64,000 nucleotides of DNA, taken from assembly GCA_963811895.1 (NCBI GenBank), contig CAWETE010000002.1:1-64000 (forward strand), given 5' to 3'. Origin of the DNA: DASSUW01 sp963811895. Its GTDB lineage: Bacteria; Actinomycetota; Thermoleophilia; Solirubrobacterales; Solirubrobacteraceae. How positions within the stretch are numbered: position 1 is the first letter of the stretch; every line of letters starts with the position of its first letter. Shown here piece after piece: positions 1 to 8,703 of the stretch. The notes beneath the pieces were generated by a model that was not told the origin of the DNA, did no database searches, and saw only the letters and a program-made list of their open reading frames with translations. Made by a program: the position numbers and the translations under genes.

Positions 1-345
1 GACTACACCACGACGATCGCGGCGAACGTCGTCTCGACCGGCGGTGACGCCGCGCTGACCGTGGCCGACGCGAGCGCCATCGCGACGGGCCGCCTGGTCA
101 ACGGGCTGTTCTCGCTCCCGTCGATCCTGCAGGCCAAGGCCAGCAGCGCCGGCGGCTCCGGCAGCGCCGCGTACGCGAACGTCGGCGGCTCTGCCGCGCC
201 GACGCCGCTGCTCAGCTACGCCGGGCCGATCAGCAACGACGCGGTCACGGTGTCGCTGCAGCAGCACATCGGCAACACGGACGCCCTGCGCACGGGCACG
301 TACAGCAAGACGCTGACGTTCACGCTGTCGACGACGACGCCGTAA
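1..345 (+). CDS. secreted protein, C-terminal fragment
   Basis: The reading frame is open from the first base and stops with TAA at 343-345, so only the last 114 residues are present. The fragment is rich in Ser, Thr, Ala and Gly, has no cysteine and no membrane segment, and ends in beta-strand-like text (SLQQHIGNTDALRTGTYSKT followed by an alternating Leu/Thr tail). This resembles the last domain of a secreted or surface beta-rich actinobacterial protein. No catalytic motif is visible and the upstream part is outside the window, so no function is assigned. It converges on the CGNR gene with a strong hairpin between them. Confidence 0.6.
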   Translation, partial: DYTTTIAANVVSTGGDAALTVADASAIATGRLVNGLFSLPSILQAKASSAGGSGSAAYANVGGSAAPTPLLSYAGPISNDAVTVSLQQHIGNTDALRTGTYSKTLTFTLSTTTP

Positions 346-358
346 ACAGCTACCGCTC

Positions 359-382
359 CCGGAGCACGTTCGCGTGCTCCGG
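359..382. terminator. bidirectional hairpin terminator
   Basis: A perfect 10-bp inverted repeat, CCGGAGCACG at 359-368 and CGTGCTCCGG at 373-382, encloses a TTCG tetraloop. It lies between the stop codons of two convergent genes (345 on plus, 387 on minus), where a shared terminator is expected. There is no clear T-run on either side, which is common in high-GC actinobacteria. Confidence 0.7.
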
Positions 383-386
383 AGCT

Positions 387-922
387 TCAGCTGTGCTGTC
401 GTCGGGCACGGTAGGCGGCGACCGCGTTCCGGTTGGCGCACGTCGTGCTGCAGAAGCGGCGCGAGCGGTGCGCGAGAGATCGAGCACGAGGCCGTTGCAG
501 CGTGCATCGGCGCACACCGACAGGCGCGACAGCTCGTCGCCGCGAATCACGTCGATCATGGCCATCGCCACCTCGACCGTCACGCGGCGCTCGAGCGGCG
601 CGTCGGCTGCAACGGCGTGGATGTGCCAGTCGAGGCCGTCGTGGCGTCGTAGCTGGGGCACAGCCTGCGCTTCGGCGAGCAGCGAGTTCACGAGCTCTGC
701 CGCGTCGTCGCGCTCGGCCGTCAACAACTCACGCAGCACGGGTCGCAGTGTCCGAAGCGCTTCCAGCTCGGCCGCGCTGCGGTCGTGACGGCCGGTGAAT
801 CCGTGCTCGGCGTACCAGGCGTCGAGCTGGCCGATCGTGGTGAGCGTGTCGGGCTCCTCGGCGCTGTTGACGAGGGCGACCGCCGACCGCAGCGACGCCT
901 CCGTGTCATAGGCAAACAGCAC
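387..922 (-). CDS. CGNR zinc finger / ABATE-domain protein (frameshifted)
   Basis: Family of about 180 residues: an N-terminal ABATE domain (here LFAYDTEASLRSAVALVNS) and a C-terminal CGNR zinc finger, seen in putative stress-linked transcriptional regulators. The frame holds to CADARCNGLVLDLSRTAR and then loses the finger. Shifting by one base at about 462 restores RRFCSTTCANRNAVAAYRAR and a TGA at 387-389, so the finger cysteines are intact and one base appears missing. The uncorrected frame runs on to 350. The start is GTG at 922; an ATG at 930 is out of frame. The start region overlaps the promoter of the divergent EamA gene. Whether the lesion is real or a sequencing error cannot be told here. 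Confidence 0.75.
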
Positions 923-923
923 G

Positions 924-952
924 TTGACATATTACCAGACGCTACCTATAGT
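924..952 (+). promoter_or_regulatory. near-consensus sigma-70 promoter for the EamA gene
   Basis: TTGACA at 924-929 and TATAGT at 947-952 are separated by exactly 17 bp. The predicted transcription start is at about 959-961, next to the ATG at 961, with no Shine-Dalgarno sequence, so the transcript should be leaderless or nearly so. The element lies within a few bases of the start codon of the divergent CGNR gene. Confidence 0.7.
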
Positions 953-960
953 CATTGGCA

Positions 961-2001
961 ATGCCGTCCATGGTCGATGACAGCAAGACGCGCTCGCAGG
1001 CCCCGATCGGGCTGGCGTTCGCCGTCGCCTCCGCAGCGGCGTTTGGACTGTCCGGACCGCTGGCACGTGGCCTGCTCGACGCGGGGTGGAGCCCGGGCGC
1101 CGTGGTTCTGGCCCGCCTGGCGATCGGAGCGCTGGTGGTTGCCCCGGTCGCCGCCATCGCGCTGCGCGGCCGGTGGAAGGGCTTGCGAGCGAACGCGTGG
1201 TTCGTGCTCGTCTTCGGCGCCTTCCCAGTCGCCGGCGCGCAGTTCGCCTACTTCTCGGCGGTGCAGCGCATGGACGTCGGCCCGGCGCTGCTGATCGAGT
1301 TCACGGCGCCCGCCGCCGTGGTGATCTGGCTCTGGCTGCGTCACGGCGAGCGTCCGGGTCCGCTGACCGCCGCCGGTGCCGGCATCGCCGCACTCGGTCT
1401 CGTGCTCGTCCTCGACCTCGTGTCCGGTGCCGATCTGGCATTGGCCGGCGTCCTCTGGGCGCTCGTGGCGATGGTCTGCGCCGCGTCGTACTTCGTGCTC
1501 GCCGCCAAGCCCCGCCCGGGCTTGCCTCCCGTCGCGCTGGCCGGCGCCGGTCTGGCGAGCGGTGTGCTGGTGCTTGTGGCACTCGGCGCCGTCGGCCTGC
1601 TCCCGATGCGCGCGACGACCGCCGCACCGGTCTACGCGGGCGACGCCCTCGACTGGTGGCTGCCGGTCATCGCACTCGGAGTCGTCACGGCCGGACTCGC
1701 CTACTGCTTCGGGATTGCCGCCAACCGGCGGCTCGGCGCGCGCCTCGCCTCGTTCGTCGCCCTGCTCGAGGTCGTGGCCGGCGTGACGTTCGCGTGGCTT
1801 CTGCTCGACCAACTCCCGACCGCGCTGCAGCTCGTCGGCGGCGCGCTGATCATCGCCGGAGTCGTCATCGTCAAGCTCGGCGAGCGCCCGAGGGCGCGGG
1901 GAGCCGCGACGGCCACCAAGCTCAGGCCGGGGCCAGCTCGGACTCGGAGCTCGGCAGCGCGCCGGACAGCTCGTGGCGGGAGCGGATCTCGAGCTTGGTG
2001 A
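961..2001 (+). CDS. EamA/DMT family exporter
   Basis: Integral membrane transporter of the drug/metabolite family with about ten hydrophobic segments in two repeated halves. The first half starts APIGLAFAVASAAAFGLSGP and the second ends in LVGGALIIAGVVIVKLGE. Members export amino acids, metabolites or drugs; the substrate cannot be read here. The start is ATG at 961 because the promoter just upstream predicts a transcript beginning there; TTG at 955 and ATG at 970 are alternatives. After about residue 315 the frame becomes Arg/Ala/Ser-rich and runs 80 bases into the 3' end of the convergent LuxR gene, so the true C-terminus may be near 1900 and the tail may reflect another indel. Confidence 0.85.
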   Translation: MPSMVDDSKTRSQAPIGLAFAVASAAAFGLSGPLARGLLDAGWSPGAVVLARLAIGALVVAPVAAIALRGRWKGLRANAWFVLVFGAFPVAGAQFAYFSAVQRMDVGPALLIEFTAPAAVVIWLWLRHGERPGPLTAAGAGIAALGLVLVLDLVSGADLALAGVLWALVAMVCAASYFVLAAKPRPGLPPVALAGAGLASGVLVLVALGAVGLLPMRATTAAPVYAGDALDWWLPVIALGVVTAGLAYCFGIAANRRLGARLASFVALLEVVAGVTFAWLLLDQLPTALQLVGGALIIAGVVIVKLGERPRARGAATATKLRPGPARTRSSAARRTARGGSGSRAW

Positions 2002-4679
2002 ACACCTTGCGCAGGTGCCATTCGACGGTGCGCGGGCTGAGGAACAGCTGCGCGCCGATCTCCGGGTTCGACAGCCCGTCGCGAGCGAGCCGCGCGATCT
2101 GCCGCTCCTGCGGAGTCAGCTCGTCGCGCGTCTCGGCGTCCGCCTTGCGCACCCTCTCGCCGGTGGCGAGCAGCTCGCCGCGGGCCCGCTCCGCGAACGC
2201 CTCCATGCCGATCGACTCGAACAGCTCGTGCGCCGCTCGCAGCTCCGCGCGCGCGTCGACGCGCCGATGCTCTCGGCGCAGCCACTCCCCGTAGAGGAGA
2301 TGCGCACGTGCGAGGTGGGGCCGGAGCCGCGTCCGCCCAAGGCGGTCGATGGCCTCGCGGTACGAACGCTCGGCGGCCTCACCCTCGCTCAGCAGCGCGC
2401 GCGAGTGGGCGTGGATGCCGAGCGCCCAGTCGGCGTCGCTCGCCTCCGTCTGCTCGCCGAGGCGCGCGAGCGCGCTCCGTCGCGTGCTCGGCATGCCCGG
2501 TCCTGGCGGCGGCCTCGATCAGCTCGCCCAGCGCCCACATGGCGACGAACAACTCCGGCGTGCCCTCGGTCGCCTCCACGGCCGCCGCGAGGGCCTCCTC
2601 GTAGCGACCGAGGCCGTTCATGAGCACGGACGTTCGCCCAATGCGCGTACTGGACGGCGGTCCCCTGGCCGCTGGCGGCGGCTCCCTCGATGACGCGCTC
2701 GATCAGCTCCGAGGCCTCGGCCTCCCGGCCGCGGAGTCCCACGAGCGAGATCGCGGCGTACGGGCCGATGCGGCTCCCCGTCGCCTCCTTGACGGCCTCG
2801 ACCTCCGCCGACCAGCAGGGCGGCGAGCTCGAAGTCGCCGCCCCACGCAGCGGCCTGACCGCACACGTTGTCCGCCACGGCGAGGACCTCGAGCGCCCCG
2901 GAGTCGCGTGCGAGCTGGACCGCGCGCGCTCGGGATCTCGAGGCCGCTGTCGTAGTCCCACAGCCAGATCGCCGCCCGCGCCGCCAGCCAACCCCACCGG
3001 AGCACCTCCTCCGACGGAGGCCTCGCTGCTCGTGAACGCGGCGACCGCGCGCCGCAGCACCGGCGCCGCGGCGCGCGTGCCCCTCGGTGAAGATCAGCGC
3101 GAGGCCGTCGAGCAGCACGTCGCGTGGAAGCGCACGATCGGCCGGATCAGGGGCGGTCGCCGCGGCACGGGAGACGTCGAGCAGGCCGCCGCCGGCGCCG
3201 GCGAGGTGCCCGGCGAACAGCGCCGCGCCCCACGCATCGAGATAGGTGTTGCGGGCGAGGCGTACGTCGAGCGGCTCGAGCTTCTTCGCCGCCTGGAGCA
3301 GCAGCAGCGGGGCGTCGCCGCCGCGGCTCTGCGCGAACACGATCTCGGCCCGGAGCAGATCGATGCGGGCTCGCCCGAGCTCGTCGAGCGGCCCGGCCTC
3401 CGCGGTGGCCAGGAGCCCGCGAGCAACATCGAACGCTCCCGCGCCGAGGCTGGCCTGGGCGGCCGCGAGCGCCCTGTCGGCTCGCCGCGCGGGGTCGCCC
3501 GTCAGCGCGACCGCACGCTGCAGGAACGCGGCCGCGGCGGCCTGGCCGCCGCGCGCCTTCGCCCGGACGGCTGAGAGCTCGAGCTCGCGCGCCACGTCCT
3601 CGTCGGGCCCGGCGGCCGCAGCAGCCAGATGCCATGCGCGACGATCCGGATCGACGTCCCGATCGGTCACCTGCGCCAGCGCCAGGTGGGCCGCCCGGCG
3701 CTCCGGGCCCGTCGGCGGACCGGTACACGGCCGAGCGCGCCAGCGGATGGCGGAACGTCACGCGCTCCTCGACCGCCAGCAGCCCGTCCGTCGCGTCGAC
3801 CGCGGAGAGCGCGATCCCGAGCCGATCGCAGGCGCGCTGCAGGAGCAGCGGGTCGCCGACCGGCTCGGCCGCTGCGACGCAGCAACAGCCGTCGCGCGTC
3901 CTCGGGGAGCGTCTCGAGTCGCCGGGCGTAGCTGCTCTCGATCCGCTGTCGAGAGATCACGTCGCTTCCGGCATCCCGAACCCGCCGGCCAGCTGCGTGG
4001 GCGTCAAGCCCCGGGGCAGCTCGACCAACGCGAGCGGGTTGCCGCGTGTCTCCGCGAGGATCCTGTCGCGGACCTGCTCGTCCAGCGCGAACCGCACCGT
4101 CGAGCTCAGCAGCGCGCGGGCGTCGCCGTTCACGAGACCGCGCACCTCGAGTTCCGGCACGTGCTGGAGCTCCTCGCCGGGCTCGCGTGCGGCGAACACG
4201 AGCCCCACCGGCTCGGCCAGCAGCCGGCGAGCGACGAAGGCGAGCGTCAGCGCCGAGCTCTGGTCCAGCCACTGCGCGTCGTCCACGACGCACAGCAGGG
4301 GACGTTGCTCGGCCGCCTCGCGACACCAGGCTGAGCACGGCGAGGCCGACCAGGAACCGATCCGGCGCGGGTCCCGCGCTCAAGCCGAAGACGATCTCGG
4401 AGCGCGTCTCGCTGCGGAGCGGGCAGCCGCTCGAGCCGGTCGAGCAGCGGGGCGCACAGCTGGTGCAGGCTCGCGAAGGCCAGCTCCATCTCGGACTCGA
4501 CGCCCGCCGCGCGCGCGACGGTCAGGTCCGACGCCGACTCGACGAGGTAGCTCCAGCAGCGCCGTCTTCCCGATCCCGGCCTCGCCCCGCAGGACCAGGG
4601 AACGACTCTCGCCCCGGCGGACGTCGTCGATCAAGCGGTCCAGCAGGGCGCACTCGTCCGCCCGCCCGAGCAGGCTCAT
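1922..4679 (-). pseudogene. LuxR-family AAA ATPase regulator, multiply frameshifted
   Basis: Large LAL/MalT-like transcription factor of about 920 residues: N-terminal STAND-type ATPase, helical repeats, C-terminal LuxR helix-turn-helix. Visible in order are MSLLGRADECALLDRL, the Walker A GEAGIGKT, the Walker B-like VVDDAQWLD, and at the end ELTPQERQIARLARDGLSNP followed by SPRTVEWHLRKVFTKLEIRS. The protein is spread over all three frames with about twelve frame changes, near 4552, 4405, 4320, 3965, 3893, 3715, 3080, 3012, 2928, 2815, 2628 and 2485. Protein similarity is continuous across every break, and total length matches the family. An intact relative lies at 40505-43237. Either this is very recent decay or a badly resolved stretch of sequence. 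Confidence 0.8.
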
Positions 4680-4760
4680 GCGCGCCTTGGGCCGCGGATC
4701 CGGCACGCGATCGGGCGCAAGGGCACAGCGCAAAGCTTCGCATGAGTCGAGTTCGGGTGG

Positions 4761-5667
4761 CTAGCCGAACGTGAACGCGTACGCCTCGGCGCCGGGCTCG
4801 AGGAACGTGATCTCCAGCGTCCGGTCGCGGACGGCGTCGTGCTGGCGCACGAGCTGGTACATGCGGCCGTCCCGGAGCACGCCGTTCCCGTCCTCGTCGA
4901 CGTCGACGCCGTGCGACGGGCCCGGCGGCCTCGCCGTCGAGGAGCACGCGGAAGGGAATCGGCTCTCGCGCTCCGGGCGACAGCACGAGATGCGCGTCGC
5001 GCGCGTGGAACCGGCAGGCGATGCTCCCGCCGGCCCGGTCGAGCACGACGCTGCTCGGGCCCGATCGTCCACTCGCCGGCGAGCGCCCAGTGGTTGAGGC
5101 GCAGGTCGGCTCGTGCGACGCCGCGCCGCGGTGACGCGAAGTGCCGCGCGCCGTAGCCCAGATACGTCTCGGGCGTCCGCAGGTGGTCCCAGTCGGCCTC
5201 CGCCTCCACGCCGACCCCCTCGACCGGAGACGAGCTCGCGCTCGACGCCGAGCAGCCGCTGGATGACGCGCTCCGACTGCTCGTAGCGTCCTTCGCCGAA
5301 GTGGTGGTCGCGGATGATGCCGTCCGCGTCGACGAAGTACAGCGCCGGCCAGTAGTGGTTGGCGAAGGCACTCCAGATCGCGTAGTCGTTGTCGACCGCG
5401 ACCGGGTAGTCGATCGCTCGCTCCTTCGTCGCGCTGCCGCACGCCGTCGATGTCGTGCTCGAACGAGAACTCCGGCGTGTGGACGCCGATGACGACCAGC
5501 CCGTCGTCTCGGTAGGCCTGCGACCAGGCGCGGACGTACGGCTCCTGGCGCAGCCAGTTGATGCACGTCCACGTCCAGAAGTTCACGAGGACGACGTGGC
5601 CCCGCAGCTCGGCGGGGCCGAGCGGCTCGGAGTTGAGCCACTCGGTCGCGCCGCCGAGCGAGGGCAT
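4761..5667 (-). pseudogene. thioredoxin-like redoxin protein, multiply frameshifted
   Basis: About 300 residues of a redoxin related to the soluble domain of DipZ. It starts MPSLGGATEWLNSEPLGPAE, then has NFWTWTCINWLR, VVIGVHTPEFSFEHD, IDYPVAVDNDYAIWSAF and YWPALYFVDADG, and a C-terminal beta domain ending EPGAEAYAFTFG. The reading frame changes about four times, near 5438, 5230, 5060 and 4925. The active-site region reads CINW with one cysteine where classical thioredoxins have CxxC, so a dithiol exchange role is doubtful even if the frame were intact. It follows the epoxide hydrolase by about 30 bp and probably shares its transcript. Confidence 0.75.
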
Positions 5668-5696
5668 GTGCACGTGCCGCGGACACAGGTCATCGT

Positions 5697-6881
5697 CTAG
5701 CGCAGCGAGCGGAACGCGGCCCGCACCTCGGTGGAGAAGAGCTCCGGCTCCTCCCAGGCGGCGAAGTGGCCGCCGCGGTCGACCTCGTTGAAGTAGGCGA
5801 GGCCGGGGTAGACCGTCTCGACCCAGCTGCGCGGGGCAGCCCAGATCTCGCCGGGGAACGTCGTGAAGCCGACCGGGACCGAGACCGGCGGAGGGGCCTG
5901 GCCGGCCGCGCCGGCTGCGGCCAGGAACCGTCCGAACTCCCAGTACCACCGGGCGGCCGAGGCGCCGGTGCCCGTCAGCCAGTACAGCGTGATGTTGTCG
6001 AGGATGTTGTCCCGGGTGAGGTTGCCCACGGGCTCGCCGTCGACGAACGCGCGGGAGATCTTGTAGTAGCTGTCCGTGTCGTGGTCGAGCATCCAGGCCG
6101 CCAGCCCGACGGGTGAGTCCAGCAGGGAGTAGCCGATCGTCTGCGGCCGGGTGGACTGCTCCAGGAAGTAGCCGAAGCCGTCCGTCGTGAACGTGTTGAG
6201 CGCGTCGTGCGCCGCGCGTTCCTGCTCGGACTCCGCCGGCAGCTGGTCCTTGAGGCCGATCGCCAGGGCGAGCAGGTTGACGTGGATGCCGAGCAGCCCC
6301 TCGGGTGCCTGGCGGCCCATCGCGTCCGTGACGGCGGCGCCCACGTCGCCGCCCTGGGCGACGTAGCGCGTGTAGCCGAGGCGGTCCATCAGCTCCGCCC
6401 ACGCGCGTGCGATGCGGCCGTTCTCCCAGCCGAGCTCGGTCGGCTCGCCCGAGAAGCCGTAGCCGGGCAGGGACGGCAGCACCAGGTGGAACGCGTCCTC
6501 GGCGGTGCCGCCGTGAGCGGTCGGGTCGGTCAGCGGGCCGACGGTGTCCAGCAGCTCGATGACCGAGCCGGGCCAGCCGTGCGTCATGATCAGCGGCAGC
6601 GCGTTCTCGTGCCGCGACCTGACGTGGATGAAGTGGATCTCGACCCCGTCGATCTCGGTCGTGAACTGCGGCAGCGCGTTCAGCCTCGCCTCGCACCTGC
6701 GCCAGTCGTACTCGGTCGTCCAGTAGCGGGCGAGCGCCTGCAGCGTCGCCAGCTGCACGCCCTGGGAGCGGTCGGCGACGAGCTCCTCGGACGGCCAGCG
6801 CGTCGCCTCGATCCGGCGTCGCAGCTCGGCGAGCTCCGCTTCGGGGATCTCGACCTGGAACGGACGTACGTCGGTGCCCAC
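5697..6881 (-). CDS. epoxide hydrolase (EHN/alpha-beta hydrolase)
   Basis: Soluble alpha/beta hydrolase of 394 residues that opens epoxides to diols. The N-terminal EHN domain (VRPFQVEIPEAELAELRRRI) is followed by the oxyanion motif HGWPGS, the nucleophile elbow AQGGDVGAAV with its Asp, cap-domain tyrosines, and the catalytic His in GGHFAAWEEPE. The open frame starts at GTG 6881. A strong Shine-Dalgarno AAAGGAGA precedes an ATG at 6906 that is out of frame by one base; removing one base would give an N-terminus MS-SSTTGEVGTDVRPF like typical family members. The true start is therefore probably 6906 with a +1 error between. Confidence 0.85.
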   Translation of the reverse strand: MGTDVRPFQVEIPEAELAELRRRIEATRWPSEELVADRSQGVQLATLQALARYWTTEYDWRRCEARLNALPQFTTEIDGVEIHFIHVRSRHENALPLIMTHGWPGSVIELLDTVGPLTDPTAHGGTAEDAFHLVLPSLPGYGFSGEPTELGWENGRIARAWAELMDRLGYTRYVAQGGDVGAAVTDAMGRQAPEGLLGIHVNLLALAIGLKDQLPAESEQERAAHDALNTFTTDGFGYFLEQSTRPQTIGYSLLDSPVGLAAWMLDHDTDSYYKISRAFVDGEPVGNLTRDNILDNITLYWLTGTGASAARWYWEFGRFLAAAGAAGQAPPPVSVPVGFTTFPGEIWAAPRSWVETVYPGLAYFNEVDRGGHFAAWEEPELFSTEVRAAFRSLR

Positions 6882-7043
6882 CTCGCCGGTGGTGGAGGAT
6901 GCTCATGAGATCTCCTTTCAAGACCTCACTGGGATGGTTCCGATGACGCCGTCAAGCCTGCTCGGCTCGTCTGCGCGTCGCGCCCGTGGGTCACCGGTCG
7001 ACTCACTGGTCGTTCCGGAGGACTAGGGTGATGAGGTCGATGA

Positions 7044-7116
7044 TGGCGAGACCCGGACTCGAACCGGGGACACCACGATTTTCAGTCGTGTGCTCTACCA
7101 ACTGAGCTATCTCGCC
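7044..7116 (-). tRNA. tRNA-Phe (GAA)
   Basis: On the minus strand the acceptor arms GGCGAGA and TCTCGCC pair over 7 bp. The D arm contains GCTCAGTTGGTAGAGC, the anticodon stem CACGA/TCGTG carries loop CTGAAAA with anticodon GAA, and the T arm is CCCGG-TTCGAGT-CCGGG. The discriminator base is A, and CCA is not encoded. All cloverleaf elements are canonical. Confidence 0.97.
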
Positions 7117-7132
7117 GTGGCGGCAAGAGAGC

Positions 7133-7927
7133 CTAGCGCGCCTTAAGCCATTCAATGACGTCGACGGGACGGGTCAGGGAGGAGAAGTCTCCGGTGTCCC
7201 GGATGTGCTCCGCCGCCGCCGCCATGGCTCGCACGGCGACCCAGGTGAGCAGGCCGCCCACGCTGACGCGCTGCCCGCCGGCGTCGACGATCTGCTGCAT
7301 CGTCAGACCGGAGTGGGCCAGCACGTTGACCGGCCGCGAGACCGCCGAGCACACCGCGCGGATCTCGTCGGCGTTCATCAGCCACGGGGCGTAGAGCACA
7401 TCGGCGCCCGCGTCCTCGTACGCGCGCAGGCGCGCGATCGTCACGGACAGGTCCGGGTTGCCACGCATGTGGTTCTCGGCGCGGGCGGTCAGGGTGAACG
7501 GGAAGTCGAGGCTGCGGGCGGCTTCGACCGCGGCGGCCACCCGCTCGACGGCCAGGTCGAGCGGGTAGAGCCCTTGCTCGGAGTCCCAGTCCTCGATCGA
7601 GCCTCCCACCGCGCCCGCCTCGGCAGCCCCCAACACGGCGCGGGCCGCGTCCTCGGGCGTCGGCCCGTAGCCGTTCTCGAGGTCCATCGACATGGGCAGA
7701 TCAGTCGCGCTGTCGACCAAGCGGATGTGGTCGCGCACCTCGTCGAGCGTCACGGTTCCGTCCAGCCGGCCCAGGGTGAACGCGAAGCCGGAGCTGGTGC
7801 CGGCGAGCGCGCGGAACCCGAGCGCCGCGAGCACCTTCGCGGACCCCGCGTCACAGGGGTTGGGGATGATGAACGGGTCGCCCTCGTGGAGGGCGCGGAA
7901 CGCCTCAGCCTTCTCGTGCTGCGTCAT
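7133..7927 (-). CDS. isocitrate lyase/PEP mutase family protein
   Basis: TIM-barrel enzyme of 264 residues. Family features are IPNPCDAGSAKVLAALGFRA near the start, MDLENGYG with the Mg-binding acidic residue, GGSIEDWD, FTLTARAENHMRGN and the C-terminal RVSVGG. The Lys-Lys-Cys-Gly-His catalytic loop of true isocitrate lyases is absent, so a phosphonopyruvate hydrolase-like, oxaloacetate-decarboxylase-like or carboxyphosphonoenolpyruvate-type activity is more likely than isocitrate cleavage. The start ATG at 7927 lies 23 nt inside the 3' end of the upstream methyltransferase gene, so the two are translationally coupled. The exact substrate is unknown. Confidence 0.85.
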   Translation of the reverse strand: MTQHEKAEAFRALHEGDPFIIPNPCDAGSAKVLAALGFRALAGTSSGFAFTLGRLDGTVTLDEVRDHIRLVDSATDLPMSMDLENGYGPTPEDAARAVLGAAEAGAVGGSIEDWDSEQGLYPLDLAVERVAAAVEAARSLDFPFTLTARAENHMRGNPDLSVTIARLRAYEDAGADVLYAPWLMNADEIRAVCSAVSRPVNVLAHSGLTMQQIVDAGGQRVSVGGLLTWVAVRAMAAAAEHIRDTGDFSSLTRPVDVIEWLKAR

Positions 7928-8699
7928 GAGGCGCAGCCAACCACAGATAGCGCCTCGAGGCCGCGTCCCACGGGCCGCGCTCGTAGTCGCCGTACCGCTC
8001 CACCACGGTCAGCCCGGCGCCGGCCAGCAGCAGCTCGAGCTCCTCGGGGAAGTAGATGTGCCAGTCGAGGTCGGCGATCCGGTGCTCGACGCGGCCGTCC
8101 TCGTGGTAGATCTCGTAGCGGTTGGTGGAGCGCAGGGTCTGCGACGCCCGGTCGTAGGTGTCGGTGTAGCTGCGCACGAAGCGCGCGACGCCGTTCTCGG
8201 GAGCAGGGTGGTCGGCGTCGACGCGCAGCGGCGGCAGGCCGCCGACCCCCTCGGCGAGGAAGTCGTAGCGCGGGGCGAGGAGGTCGAACGCGAAGCGCCC
8301 GCCGGGAGCGAGCAGGTCCCGCACGCCACGCAGACAGGCGATGCGGCTCTCGCGCGACGTCAGGTACGCGAGTGAGTTGAACGGGACCGCGATCAGGTCG
8401 AACGGCCCGTCGACCTGCGGCGATCGCATGTCGCCGTGCACGACCGAGACCCCCGTGGCGAGCGCCTCGCCGGCCAGCCGCGACCGCAGCTTCGCCAGGA
8501 ACGGCTCGCTCTTGTCGAGCGCCACCAGCTCGGAGGCGACGCCGAGCCGCGCGAGCGGCAGCGTCACCCGGCCGGTGCCGCAGGCGAGCTCGAGCACGCG
8601 CCGCGGCGCGAGGTCGCGGACCAGCGACTCCCAGAAGCCCAGATCGAACGCCGGGTCGTCGGCGTTCTCGAGGTCGTAGAGGTCAGCGTCGTTCCACAC
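7905..8699 (-). CDS. class I SAM-dependent methyltransferase
   Basis: About 264 residues with a Rossmann SAM-binding fold: motif I VLELACGTGRVTLPLARLG, an acidic strand end VALDKSEP, VVHGDMRSP and FDLIAVPFNSLAYL. The start is taken as GTG 8699 (VWNDADLYD), five bases after the TGA of the MFS gene; an upstream extension into that gene is Arg-rich and unlike the family. The tail overlaps the next gene by 23 nt. Four minus-strand genes (DUF5317, MFS, methyltransferase, PEP-mutase-like) thus form one operon. The methyl acceptor is not evident. Confidence 0.85.
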   Translation of the reverse strand: MWNDADLYDLENADDPAFDLGFWESLVRDLAPRRVLELACGTGRVTLPLARLGVASELVALDKSEPFLAKLRSRLAGEALATGVSVVHGDMRSPQVDGPFDLIAVPFNSLAYLTSRESRIACLRGVRDLLAPGGRFAFDLLAPRYDFLAEGVGGLPPLRVDADHPAPENGVARFVRSYTDTYDRASQTLRSTNRYEIYHEDGRVEHRIADLDWHIYFPEELELLLAGAGLTVVERYGDYERGPWDAASRRYLWLAAPHDAAREG

Positions 8700-8703
8700 G
8701 GGC

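Noticed and set aside
6922..7043. Short plus-strand ORF of about 27 codons starting near 6961.
   Set aside because: No ribosome binding site, no hydrophobic or conserved pattern; the stretch looks like plain leader between tRNA-Phe and the epoxide hydrolase gene.
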